Source of the DNA: Uloborus plumipes
Taxonomy: Eukaryota; Arthropoda; Arachnida; Araneae; Uloboridae
Length of the DNA: 64,000 nucleotides
NCBI GenBank assembly: GCA_038373865.1
Contig: JAXGGA010003917.1
Location: 1-64,000 of the forward strand
Reading direction: 5' to 3'
Below are positions 24,051-35,370 of the stretch, in pieces (the first letter of the stretch is position 1; every line of letters starts with the position of its first letter). The position numbers and the translations under genes are program-made. The notes beneath the pieces are model-generated. The model was not told the DNA's origin and did not search any database. It worked only from the letters and a program-made list of their open reading frames with translations.

Positions 24051-25254
24051 TTGAGATTCGTCTCAGTAATACAATATATATTAATGCTTCGTTATATGCA
24101 CCGATTCAATCCTTTGAACACATTCATACAAAACACAGGTAACACGAATGGAAAAGTATTTGAACGTGGATTTATCATTAGCTTTAATTAATTAAAAAGT
24201 ATTTGAAAGCCAGCCAAAATATGCGGGAATAGTTGAATTCCACTTTAAAACAATCCTACGCCCTGCAATCACGTCGAAGCTGGCATTAGCTAATTATTGC
24301 CAGCTTCTTTTTCAGCCCGCATACGTGCTTTTTTGCAGGTGCTTACCGGATAGCTTGTCATCCTTTTTTTCTTTCTGAGAATGTCAGTCAGACACGTCAA
24401 GATGTTTTACACGAAGAAAAATACCACATTATTATGAAAGGGAATAAATTATGTATATTCCCAACTGTAGTAATATTTTCCTTTCGATGCGTTTATTATG
24501 AATAGTTATAATTTTTCATGTTTATAAACTGTTAAAAATTGCTGTTAAAAATAATATTCTGCCTGCTACTTTTTGAAGTCACGTTCCTAACTATATTATT
24601 TTAGAATTACTATTTTAACTACAGCTTAATCTCATTCTTTACTTTCGGAAAAAATATCTGGATTCAAAAGTGAAGTATTTCTTTTAAAGCATTAGTGTCT
24701 AAATTAGTCTCTTTGGAAGCACATATTACTTTAACTCTTTTCGTTTATTTCTCCCGAAGGGCATGGAAATGATACTAGGAGTGTTTTTCAACGTGTGTGT
24801 CATTAAATTATATCCCTCAGTATAGCGTACAAAAGAATGTGCTAGTGCGGAAAATCTACGTACTTTACTTTTAAAAATGCAAATGCCAAAACAGTTCACA
24901 TAAAAGTAACTTATAATTGGCATCGAAAGCGATTTTAAATTTAAAGTTTCACGTCTGTAAATATGAAACAATTGTTTGAATTAATTTTTTCTTCAGGGGA
25001 ATCCTCGGAGGAACCCCGTTCTTTTTATCTATAAAGTATATTAATGCATTTAATTACTGATCGTAAATATATATACAGAAGGAATGACATCTAATTAAAA
25101 TTATGCATTAAAGAATTAATTCGCTTTTTCAAGCTCATTATGGATTCAATTTACATACTCCAAGTGGTTGTTTTTAGTGTTTAATAAAAAATGTGTTTTA
25201 GTGTTCAATTGTTTCTTTCTAAAATCGGAACAATATTTTTTAAGATAATGTCAG
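24051..25254. other. AT-rich spacer, no gene seen
   Basis: A short inverted motif GCTGGCATTAGC...TTGCCAGC at 24279-24305; frame 24726-24971 (minus) unrecognised. Confidence 0.55.
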
Positions 25255-25400
25255 AATGAATTATATATAAAAATGAATGTATGTATCTATGTATGTATGT
25301 ATGTACCTATGTATGTTCTTCATAGACTCAAAACTAACCCGTCGGATTTCGCTGAAAATTTCACAGGCATATCACCAATTAGAAAAAAATCTGACAGGTA
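25255..25400 (+). repeat. Helitron-like 5' head or related dispersed repeat
   Basis: TATATATAAAAATGAATGTA followed by a GTATGTATCTATG tract and CCGTCGGATTTCGCTGAAAA. A similar block (CCGGACCGATTTCGCTGAAA) lies at 52658-52680. This order is common near 5' ends of arthropod Helitrons, but no 3' hairpin/CTAG end was found. Confidence 0.35.
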
Positions 25401-25578
25401 GTTCTTTTTTATTCCAATTTTAGTTGAAACTTCTACATAAAATGTCTAATTTTTTTAGGCTTTCCTACATTTGAATCATTATTTAGTGCTTCATCTCAAC
25501 TTCCCCTCTATAGCTAATGTTGCGTTTGATATTGTCTTTGCTTCTCGTACTTTTCTGAGGGTTCTCTCAATTCAAATA

Positions 25579-26135
25579 CAGTGAACTCTCACTTATGCGC
25601 CGGCCCAAGGGACCAACGGAAAAAGGCGCATAAGTGAGAGAGACGTATAAGTGAACAAGCCTATTTAAAGGACGAAAACGCAACATAGGTTCTAATGATT
25701 GAATGAATAAGAATGTTTCTATAGACAAGGGATATATTACTACGGTTTGGTAATTACTGGAACATAACTACAGTTATAAAGAGAAAAAAATTGTTGCATA
25801 CCTAATTACAAACTGCTCCTTTTAAAACAATCCATAATAGGTAATTGCTCCTCTCCGAACTCTAGTTCATGCGGAAAAAATGCCTTCCGTGACCAGTAGG
25901 TGAAGTATTAAAGGGGAAAGTGAGGAAAAATGCTTTTTTTTTTAAATGAAATAATTTTTTTTTGTTTACATTTTACGGAAAATTCGGTGCATAAGTGAAA
26001 TATTTATCTTTCGAGCGACGCATAAACGATTCATACTATCATTATTTTGCTATGGAATGTGCTGGGACCATTTAAAATCGTCGTATAAGTGAAAAAGGCG
26101 CATAAATGAGGCGGTGTATAAGTGAGAGTTCATTG
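25579..26135. mobile_element. Pogo/Tigger-type MITE, 557 bp
   Basis: Ends are inverted copies of CAGTGAACTCTCACTTATGC (right copy slightly diverged), flanked by TA at 25577-25578 and 26136-26137. A CAGTG.. start, a CTC(T/G)CTTAT core and a TA target are typical of pogo/Tigger elements. The inside holds further copies of the TIR core (GGCGCATAAGTGAGAG near 25626; related GCATAAGTGAAA or GTATAAGTGA near 25990 and 26080-26125). No coding capacity. Confidence 0.85.
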
Positions 26136-26137
26136 TA

Positions 26138-27029
26138 ATTAAGAAATGCTTCTATCATGAGTATTGGCCCATATATAACACTGCTGAGTTTTTTTCAAAA
26201 GTAGAAACGCAGTTTTTTTAGAAAATCATGAGAGATAAATAACACGTTTAAGATTGATTTTACATCATCCTTCACGTCGATTTAACTGACCACGTTGTCA
26301 CAAAAAATACTTTCGCGGATTTCGCATGTTGTATTTTAACCCGCGTGATGCCGAGCATATCCACTAGTTTCGTAATCATAAAAACAACGAAAAATAATAA
26401 ACTATCCTTGTGCAGATGAAATATTGATTTCTAACAATTGATTTTCAAAGCCTTGTTACATTTAGTAGTGTTGAATAACAGAAGTCATTATAACTTACTG
26501 TTTTTTAAAAATCTGTTTGTTAAAACTCTCATTTCTATTTTTATATATTATTAAAAGATAAATGATAAACCCTTTCAACAGTGTTGTTTGATAAAACACT
26601 AAGTAATAGCGGCTTTCTTAGTGTTAATCAAATTTAACTCCCGAAAAAAAGATTGAATAATATGCTTAGCAATTCCCAAACATGAGCGCTGTATACTAAG
26701 CCAAACCCTTAATCATGATAAATGCTTCTACTTTCAAGTAGCATTAAAGCAAGTAGTACTTAGAGTTAAGGCTCTAAATCTTATTTCCCTTACAAGTTTT
26801 TTCCGAGTAAATTACGATAAATTAAGTTTCTACGAAGTAAGAGGTCTCACTACATTATGTCCTACAAATGAAGATGTATAAGGCATAATAAAATTTGCCC
26901 GTGAATGAAGTAAAGTCTCTTTCACCAAAGTCGTTACAGAGAAATTGATTATTTTGTTTATAGCCGCGTTTCTTCAATAGTAAAAAAAAAAATGTCGGTG
27001 AGCATCATATCTATTTAGCTATCTATTTA
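26138..27029. other. AT-rich spacer, no gene seen
   Basis: No coding, RNA or repeat signal recognised. Confidence 0.6.
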
Positions 27030-27031
27030 TA

Positions 27032-28558
27032 CACTGCGATGCAAAAGTTTAGACAAATGGCAAATATGCGAATAAAAAGAAAACTAGTCAACGAAATGCT
27101 TTCAAATTTCTACTGCAGGTGCACAATATGGTCCCAAATACGTGTATGGAGTTCTTAAAAATATAACTGGAACCAAATTTTGGATATTACAAAAGACATT
27201 TTTTTACATTGTTGCAAAAGTTTAGACAAAAGTCAGATTTTATGCAAATCTCCCTTGAAATGTGATTGGTGGAGGAAAGGCGGGACTTAATTATACAATT
27301 ATAAAGTGCAGAGATTGCTGAATAAATAATCAGGATCTCAAAAGCTCTGTAGTTCTCGTGTAAAGAAGTTGAGAAAGTTTGGAAGCCGTAATTTGAAAAT
27401 GAACCTACTTTATTAATTTTTTGTCATTTAAATCGGCTCTAGTATGGTAACTCGTTGTTTTTCACTTTGTGGAGAGCAAATTCAGACATGCGTATCGATC
27501 AAAAGACCAAGAAAAATGATAGTTCTTAAAGATGAAGGAATTGAAAAAACGGCTCGAACTGATGATTTGCCCTGTAATCCTACAAAACTTCAACTTGGGT
27601 CAAGAACAGCACGTGACAGCATAAGTAGATGAACAACTGAATCGAAATGCATAAAAAAACAAAGAATTGTGCTTTAGCCTTTTTGGACAGAGTGTCCCAA
27701 ATAATCCAGATTTTAATGGTAAAAGCAGCACAGCGTATGATCATTGGATATTTCGCAAGTCCCGCGAGTATAATTATAATCCATCTAGGCCATCCCAATT
27801 TTAATAATTTTTATCAAAGAAAGTACCATTCATTTTTTAGTCACGATGATACATATGCTGCTTTTCACATTAAAATCTGGCTTATTTGGGACACTCTGTC
27901 CGAAAAGGCTCAGGCACAATTCTTTGTTTTTTTTAATGCATTCCGATTCAGTTGTTCATCTACTTATGCTGTCACGTGCTGTTTTTGATCCAAGTTGAAG
28001 TTTTGTAGGATTAAGGGGCGAATCGTCAGTATGAGCCGTTTTTTCAATTCCTCCATCCTTAAGAAATGTAATTTTTCTTGGACTTTTTGATCGATACGCA
28101 TGTCTGAATTTGCTCTCCACAAAGTAAAAAACAACGTACTACCATACTAGAGCCGATTTAAAAGACAAAAAATTAATAAAGTAGGTTCATTTTCAAATTT
28201 CGGCTTCCAAACTTTCTCATCTTCTTTACACGAGAACTACAGAGCTTTTGAGATTTTCATTATTTATTCAGCAATCTCTGCACTTTATAATTGAATAATA
28301 AAGTCCCGCCTTTCCCTCTACCAATTACATTTCAAGGGATATTTGCATAAAATATGACTATTGTCTAAACTTTTGCAACAATGTTAAAAATTGTTTTTTG
28401 TAATATCCAAAATTTGATTCCGGTTAAAATTTTAAGAACTCCATACACGTATTTGGGACCATATTGTGTACCTGCAGTAGAAATTTGAAAGCATTTCGTT
28501 GAATAGTTTTCTTTTTATTCACATATTTGCCAATTGTCTAAACTTTTGCATCGCAGTG
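27032..28558. mobile_element. Tc1-derived hairpin (foldback) element, 1527 bp
   Basis: Begins CACTGCGATGCAAAAGTTTA at 27032 and ends with its reverse complement at 28558, with TA on both sides (27030-27031, 28559-28560). The whole left arm, to about 27745, is repeated inverted from about 27850 to 28558, with a spacer near 100 bp. Arms are very similar but carry scattered differences. Each arm ends in what may be a decayed N-terminal transposase piece. This is a near-palindrome built from two copies of one half-element. Confidence 0.9.
27501..27632 (+). pseudogene. Possible Tc1 transposase N-terminal remnant (left arm)
   Basis: An open stretch reads KMIVLKDEGIEKTARTDDL and then KLQLGSRTARDSIS before a stop at 27632. 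The spacing resembles the second DNA-binding helix-turn-helix of Tc1 transposases (ILR..s...ts..qi...l.L..S.RTV...L). The same stretch exists inverted in the right arm around 27970-28105. Weak, by eye only; no catalytic residues are present. Confidence 0.3.
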
Positions 28559-28596
28559 TACAAGCACGTACACGAGCGCGCACACACACAGACTCA

Positions 28597-28855
28597 CACT
28601 TAAAAAAAACTGTGGTTTTTACAGTACAATACTGGCAGCAGAGGTTCTAGTTTAAAACTGTAAAATGCACAGTAATAAGCTGTAAAATTAGCCATTTTAC
28701 AGTATATTACAGTAAAGCAGTAATTTTAGTTTAGTAGTGTTACTTTAGTAGTGTTAGTTTAGCAATTTTAGTTTATTACTGTAGAATTTTTCACATTTTG
28801 TTGCTATAAAATTAACTGCATTATACTGTAAAAACAACGTCAATTTTTTACAGTG
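28597..28855 (-). mobile_element. CTGTAAAA MITE, copy 4 (single unit)
   Basis: The only apparently monomeric full copy: CACTTAAAAAAAACTGTGG at the left, TTTTTTACAGTG at the right, one GGTTCTAGTTTAAAACTG block in minus orientation. CA-rich sequence borders both sides (28575-28598 and 28856-28868). It lies just right of the 27032-28558 hairpin element. Confidence 0.75.
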
Positions 28856-29079
28856 CAAACACACACACAAAGGGCTGTAGTTGAGAGGACGCCGTTCCCT
28901 CTAATGCTTGATTTTTTTATGTCAAAAAATGAATATTTGAGAAGTAAATACTGTTGTGAAATGAATTAAAAAAGAGATAAGTTGAAACCTCTAAAAATGC
29001 GTTGCACATAATTAGAAGTTAAAAACGGAGTTCCACTTACGGAAAATATATTTTTTCGTATTTCCGCAATTAAACTATA

Positions 29080-29860
29080 CTGTAAAAAAATCCATTAATG
29101 CTAGAAAATCTCTAGAAAACTTTGATTCTCTCATTTTTTCAAGTTAAAAATACAACTCCTTCAAAAGTAGCATTACTCAAGAAGTTGTATCGTTACAATG
29201 TTACTTGAGAAGGAGCAGTACTTATCGTTACAATGTTACTGACTACAGAGTGGTGTGGTGATAAAGTCTCTGGCCTCTCACACCCAAAGGCGCGGGATCA
29301 ATCCAGACTCCAGTCGGCATCTTTTCAAGATGCAGAAAATCGACAGCTTCCATGTCGTTTGATTGTGCGGCATGTAAAGGATCACTTCGAGTATATTTTT
29401 TGGCATATGGAGAGTATATCTTGGCAAAATTAACGTCCTCGTGCAGTTTCGCAAGGAGCAGAGTCCAGGTGCCTCCATCTAGTGAAGAAACTGGGCTTCA
29501 AAATTCTCGAGGCAATGCCCTTGGCCGATAGTGGTGCCACATGAAAGAATTATTGCCGGTCTTGGGGACTGCACTATGCCTGTAACTGGCTAGCAGTCAA
29601 TACGAGCCCGTTTGAAACAGACAAACATCTTACTTAAGAAAAAGCTCTAAAGTTATTAAGTTAGACCAAATGGCAATACTACTAGAAAATCTCTCTGCAA
29701 CTTGTATTCCATAATTTCTTCTATAAATGATTCTCATATTTTTAACTAAAATTGACAACATTACTTCGGAAGAAGTTGTACCGTAATTCGAAAACTTTAT
29801 GGAAGTTCAGTTTACTAGAGATTTTCTATCAGTACTGCAATTTTTTTTTTACCTTGTGTA
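29080..29860. repeat. Possible TIR element hosting the SINE
   Basis: The left side has GCTAGAAAATCTCTAG near 29099 and the right side the inverted ACTAGAGATTTTCTAT near 29814, both beside A- or T-rich runs. Direct similarity is also seen between 29095-29195 and 29675-29790 (TAGAAAATCTCT, then ACAACTTCTT- and GAAGTTGTA-type blocks). Ends and target duplication are not resolved. Confidence 0.35.
29241..29635 (+). mobile_element. tRNA-derived SINE-like element
   Basis: A GC-richer block in AT-rich surroundings. Near its left end are a possible A-box (TGGTGTGGTGATAAAG, about 29252-29267) and a B-box-like GCGCGGGATCAATCC (about 29291-29305), spaced as in tRNA-derived pol III promoters. A non-tRNA body follows, to about 29635. 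TTACT occurs immediately left (29236-29240) and near the right end, a possible short target duplication. No open frame of note. It sits between two diverged copies of a repeat at 29095-29195 and 29675-29790, so it probably inserted into an older element. Confidence 0.55.
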
Positions 29861-30587
29861 TTTAATAACAATGTTTACAAAGCATGTAAATTTTATTTTT
29901 AATCATTCAATAAAAGGTAACTTTTTTTTCTTGTTCACCTTAACTTCTTAAAGAGAAGAACTACTTCTTTATTGTGTACGTTATGTTTGTATTTCATCTA
30001 GTTTGTTTTAATCCTGCGGAAAAATGATTGGATCTATGTTAAGCATATATAGGAGTAGTATTAAGCATGCATCTTACATTTAACAAGGTAATATAAGATG
30101 GGTATTTTATTACTTTTAGTTTTGGAATGTTCTTTTAATATTTAATCTAAGTGCAGTAATGCAATAACAATGGAATGAAAAGAATTTTAATTCATTTAAT
30201 CCGTAGTGGGGATCTGATACGAAAGAAAGCGAAAGCTATGTTTGCATTTGACAGTTTAATTTTCAAAGAAAAGAACATTAATCTGTTAAGGCAACAAGGA
30301 GATACAAGAAAAATCAATAGTTAATATCTCGGCTTTTTTCAAATGCATGAAAATATCTTGATTCAAATGTATTGCTTATTTTTTTTTTTTTTTGATAAAA
30401 TTCCCTGGTGCATTTTAAGTTTTTTGTGAATGAGTAATTTCAGTGATGTCAGTTTAAGCTTTAATTTCGAGGAACGTGTACCTTAGCACAGACGGCTCAT
30501 AAAGAATGCACAATTTACTCCCAGCTACCAACATGAAGCAGGTTGTCTTTGAGTGTGACATGACATTACGCCCTTCGAAGAAACTTC
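29861..30587. other. AT-rich spacer, no gene seen
   Basis: Nothing supportable; poly-T at 30380-30392. Confidence 0.6.
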
Positions 30588-30893
30588 AGCAGACATGCAA
30601 TACACTACCAACTCGGTCAGTCCATCCATGGACTGCAGTTTCGTGCTTATTATGCACTCATCAGCATGGGATAGAAAAGTAACCTAGTTTGAGGAAGAAA
30701 TCCTCTTAACGAACCAAAGAGAGTCAAAAAAAAAAAGTAGCTGATGTGTGAATTGGCTCTCTTTGCTTCTTTAAGAGGATTTAGTCCTCCAACTCAGTTA
30801 CTTTCCTATTCCATGCTGATGAATGCATAATAAGCACGAAACTGCAGTCCAGGGATGGAATAACCGAGTTGGCGGTGTATTGCATGTTTCTGC
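30588..30893. repeat. Inverted repeat, about 140-bp arms
   Basis: Left arm contains GCAATACACTACCAACTCGG and CTGCAGTTTCGTGCTTATTA; the right arm holds both inverted (CATAATAAGCACGAAACTGC, CCGAGTTGGCGGTGTATTGC). The loop is an A-rich segment near 30727-30740. The outer end CTTAGCCCTGG recurs as an isolated fragment at about 59598-59625 (GGGCTAAGGCAGGAACATGC). Probably a foldback or MITE; no protein. Confidence 0.75.
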
Positions 30894-30949
30894 CTTAGCC
30901 CTGGCAAAAATTAACTAAACAATATTTTTAAAAAACTTCAATTATTTGC

Positions 30950-31407
30950 TTAACACACACTTATAAGATAGAAGATATAGCATTGTTAACATTGCATTGC
31001 CCTTTCTTTATGCACAACATGAACTTTAACAAGTTTTTGGTAACTTACGTTACATAGAACTGTGCATTTTTGAAGTTTACATAAATCACTTAATTTAAGT
31101 GAAAACATTCGTTTTAGCAATTCACAATGTTGAATTAAAGTGTATTAATCAATATTCTTCCTTAAAACAGTTAGCTAAATAAAAAAATTGAAACTTACCA
31201 ACGTTCAAAGATTGATCATTTGTTTCATCAAAAGTTTAATATTTCATTTCCAACTTCAAAGTGCTGCCAAACTAAAAATACCACATTATTGACAAAAAAT
31301 TAGTGTAAACAATAAACTTCTAACATTTTTAAACCAAAAAATATGCAAAACAGACGCATTGCTGTAATTTGATTTTTCCAACGCTTTTCCACACTTGCAT
31401 GGAATTG
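30950..31407 (-). repeat. Dispersed repeat R1, copy 2
   Basis: Inverted copy of 6350-6770, with GGTAACTTACGTTACATAGA near 31039 and CACTTGCATGGAATTGCCC near 31392. It is joined to R2 at its right border. Class unknown. Confidence 0.72.
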
Positions 31408-31595
31408 CCCATCTGTGCACGCGCCAAGTCACTTCGGACTTTCTCGAAATAGGGGGAAAAGCAACGAGAAAGTAGTAAGCGAACAAAAGCTGAAGGCATC
31501 GGGTAGTACGCATCTAAAACCTAACTCCCCTTTTTCACATGGAAGCGTCCGTGGCTGCCAGGCGCACAAAACGCAAACAGACAGTACTGTGCGCT
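31408..31595 (+). repeat. Dispersed repeat R2, copy 2
   Basis: Second copy of the 285-475 repeat in the same orientation. It abuts the minus-strand R1 copy (30950-31407) at TTGCCCATCTGTGCACGCGC. The reading frames of the two copies differ. Confidence 0.7.
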
Positions 31596-32617
31596 CCGTG
31601 CGCATTTTCCGTTGCATATCACGCTTATATTAACTAAATATTTACCCAAAGCAAGACATTAAAGATCTTATGAATAAAATTACTAATACCTCCAACAAAG
31701 CAAGTTGAAGAATTCATTCAATTTAATTAATGGGTCAAACGTAGGACGAGTAATGCAAATAACAATGTAAGGTTAACGACAAAATTCAGCAAAAGGAACC
31801 AACACAACATTTTTTCAAGTACCAATATTTCATATTACTTTCAGAAAACGAAATACATATCTCAATCCAGCCTTAATACATCGTTTGACTTGAATGTTAA
31901 ATTCCTCCTACGACCTTTTCCGTTCCTGGTGTATACTTAGAAGGAATACTTGCTTTTTAAAAACTGTATATAAACATCTTTCTTCGAAGTTTCTAAAGGA
32001 TTTTATTGAACAGAAAGACTTTTGTTCGTTTTTTGGAGCCGTGAAAGGAATTTATGATGAATATTTGTGCCGAAATAATATTCTATGAAAAGTCTAGTTC
32101 TCTTTTTAGGAAAATTTTCTAGAAATCTATTTTTTTAAATGTTTTGTATGAAAGATACATCATAGTTTAAAATTCCTGGAATCATGTTTAAGCGAATTAC
32201 ACAGCACATCGCGCATAGTTCAATACTTCGCACGTTTCCTTTTTTAAACATGTTATTTTTTAAAACAAAGCAATCTACAAACTCATTGTTCAAAATTGTA
32301 TTTCTTGGTTTATAGTTTTTTCATGAAAATATAATCTTTAGTTTTGTTGTACATTTAATTACTTTTTGTATTCTAAAGATTTTGTTAAAACTCAATGTGC
32401 TGATGTAGTCAATTTTGTAAAGTATCTTTGAACTTATTCTACTATTTTCAAAAAAAAAAAATATATATATATATGAAAAAACTGTGATAGTCATTGAAAG
32501 TATTTCTCTGTTCTAAATAACATCTGACTGTTTAATAATATAAATATACGCATATAATCTCAAAGGAGTAGCTTGAAATTAAATGTATAATTTTCATACA
32601 TTGCAGAACAACAATAA
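31596..32617. other. AT-rich spacer, no gene seen
   Basis: An (AT)n run at 32460-32475 precedes the Helitron array. Frame 31894-32088 unrecognised. Confidence 0.6.
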
Positions 32618-33417
32618 TCTACTTATATTAAAAACTGAGTATATTTCTAACTATCTTTCTTTCTAACTATCTTTCTATGTCACGCTTCTTTCTCCTGAAC
32701 GCCAATGAACTGAAAGTCGAACCAGGTACCGATAGATAGGTAATTTTTCAGGCTTCATTAGTTTCAATCTATATAATTATACGATTTTAATTAGCGAAGA
32801 TATTAATTAATAAGTAGTCAAGTTTAAAGCGATTAAGCCTAATAAATGATTAAATATGAAATTCATTCTTGCAAACCGTCGTTGCTATGAAACAGTGATA
32901 ACAATGATAATGAGAATTCTGAATGAAGGCTTAACTAAATCAAACACGAAACTCATAAGCGGGCCACTTACGTAGAATTTTTATCGCTAGCTACTTGTAA
33001 TATTTTGAAACATTCATTTGTTGAAAAGCCATCTACTTATATTAAAAACTGAGTGTCTATGTCTATGTCTGCTTTTTTCTTTGAGCGAGCTGAACTTACT
33101 GAAACTCTTCTCACCATCTTGAAAACGCGAAGCATCTCAATAATTCGAATGATTTTTTATATAGGAAAAAAGTGAAGGCGTGAAGCGCCTATTAGCGAGC
33201 CGCCTTGGCGGGAAGTACTTTCTTGAAATTTTTCTCACTACTTTCAAGGCACGAAGTGCCCGTGCAACTCCGGGCCACGTGCGTGGTATGTCTTGAAATC
33301 GAATGAACATTAAATTATATCAAATAATATAACATCAGAATGAGCTAAAAGTTAGAGAGGGGGCACGTTATGCATCAACATGCCGCAGGAAGCTAATCTA
33401 GCTGCCCTGGCAGCTAG
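32618..33417 (+). mobile_element. Helitron, non-autonomous, array unit 1
   Basis: Starts TCTACTTATATTAAAAACTG after an A and ends GCTGCCCTGGCAGCTAG: a 3' hairpin followed by CTAG, the Helitron signature. No Rep/helicase coding. A second 5'-like head (CTACTTATATTAAAAACTGA) lies at about 33030, and an internal hairpin GCCCGTGCAACTCCGGGC near 33260, so the unit is composite. Confidence 0.85.
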
Positions 33418-34225
33418 TCTACTTATATTAAAAACTGAGTATCTTTCTATCTTTCTTTCTATCTTTCCTTCTATCTTTCTTTCTATGTCACGCTTCTTTC
33501 TCTTGAACGCCAATAAACTGAAAGTCGAACCAGGTACCGATAGATAGGTAATTTTTCAGGCTTCATTAGTTTCAATCTATATAATTATACGATTTTAATT
33601 AGCGAAGATATTAATTAATAAGTAGTCAAGTTTAAAGCCATTAAGCCTAATAAATGATTAAATATGAAATTCATTCTTGCAAACCATCGTTGCTATGAAA
33701 CAGTGATAACAATGATAATGAGAATTCTGAATGAAGGCTTAACTAAATCAAACACGAAACTCATAAGCGGGCCACTTACGTAGAATTTTTATCGCTAGCT
33801 ACTTGTAATATTTTGAAACATTCATTTGTTGAAAAGCCATCTACTTATATTAAAAACTGAGTGTCTATGTCTATGTCTGCGTTTTTCTTTGAGCGAGCTG
33901 AACTTACTGAAACTCTTCTCACCATCTTGAAAACGCGAAGTATCTCAATAATTCGAATGATTTTTTATATAGGAAAAAAGTAAAGGCGTGAAGCGCCTAT
34001 TAGCGAGCCGCCTTGGCGGGAAGTACTTTCTTGAAATTTTTCTCACTACTTTCAAGGCACGAAGTGCCCGTGCAACTCCGGGCCACGTGCGTGGTATGTC
34101 TTGAAATCGAATGAACATTAAATTATATCAAATAATATAACATCAGAATGAGCTAAAAGTTAGAGAGGGGGCACGTTATGCATCAACATGCCGCAGGAAG
34201 CTAATCTAGCTGCCCTGGCAGCTAG
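33418..34225 (+). mobile_element. Helitron, array unit 2
   Basis: Nearly identical to unit 1 and joined to it head-to-tail: CTAG of unit 1 is followed directly by TC of unit 2. It differs by expansion of the CTTTCTATCTTTC tract near its start and a few substitutions. Confidence 0.85.
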
Positions 34226-35029
34226 TCTACTTATATTAAAAACTGAGTATCTTTCTATCTTTCTTTCTATCTTTCCTTCTATCTTTCTTTCTATGTCACG
34301 CTTCTTTCTCTTGAACGCCAATAAACTGAAAGTCGAACCAGGTACCGATAGATAGGTAATTTTTCAGGCTTCATTAGTTTCAATCTATATAATTATACGA
34401 TTTTAATTAACGAAGATATTAATTAATAAGTAGTCAAGTTTAAAGCCATTAAGCCTAATAAATGATTAAATATGAAATTCATTCTTGCAAACCATCGTTG
34501 CTATGAAACAGTGATAACAATGATAATGAGAATTCTGAATGAAGGCTTAACTAAATCAAACACGAAACTCATAAGCGGGCCACTTACGTAGAATTTTTAT
34601 CGCTAGCTACTTGTAATATTTTGAAACATTCATTTGTTGAAAAGCCATCTACTTATATTAAAAACTGAGTATCTATGTCTGCTTTTTTCTTTTGAGCGAG
34701 CTGAACTTACTAAAACTTTCCTCACCGTCTTGAAGACGCGAAGCATCTCAATAATTCGAATGATTTTTTTACATAGGAAAAAAGTAAAGGCGTGAAGCGC
34801 CTGTTAGCGAGCCGCCTTGGCAGGGAGTAGTTTCTTGACATTTTTCTCACTACTTTCAGGGCACGAAGTGCCCGTGCAACGCCGTACCACGTGCATGGTA
34901 CGTCTTGAAATCGAATGAACATTAAATTATATCAAATAATATAACTTCAGAATGAGGTAAAAGTTAGAGAAGGGGGACGTTATGCATCAACATGCCGCAG
35001 GAAGCTAATCTAGCTGCCCTGGCAGCTAG
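34226..35029 (+). mobile_element. Helitron, array unit 3
   Basis: Third head-to-tail unit, more diverged in its right half (around 34670-34900). It ends with CTAG at 35026-35029 followed by T. The whole array is thus bounded by A (32617) and T (35030), the AT target expected of one Helitron insertion. Confidence 0.85.
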
Positions 35030-35370
35030 TTGTTTCAAAACAAATGAATTTTTATGCTTCTGTTTTGAATGGGTACAAAAAGTTTGGTAGTTACTTTATT
35101 TTCTTCAATATATTAAGTTTTTCGATTTTTGTGTCTCAATACTTATTCAAAATAAATTTATTAACTCATATAAGGTAGTTTTATTTTCGTAAATTCATTT
35201 TTTCAATTAAGTAATTAAGGAACGGAAATAGTTTAAGATCTATCATCAACTTAAAAAAAGAGAGAGGAGAAGTTGTCGAAAATTGTTATGGAGGTATAAA
35301 AAAATAAATAGCATAAAATATAGTTTTTATGAAGGAGGATGAAGCTAAATATTTTGAACGAGACACGTAA

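Noticed and set aside
24279..24345. GC-richer stretch with TTTTTTGCAG acceptor-like site
   Set aside because: No open frame of useful length follows and no donor is seen; not called an exon.
27647..27988. 113-codon frame across the centre of the hairpin element
   Set aside because: It reads from one arm through the spacer into the opposite arm; no motif and no reason to be translated.
32618..35029. Possible CRISPR-like or LTR structure because of long direct repeats
   Set aside because: Unit length of 800 bp, CTAG hairpin ends and A/T flanks identify Helitrons; no LTR primer-binding site or polyprotein is present.
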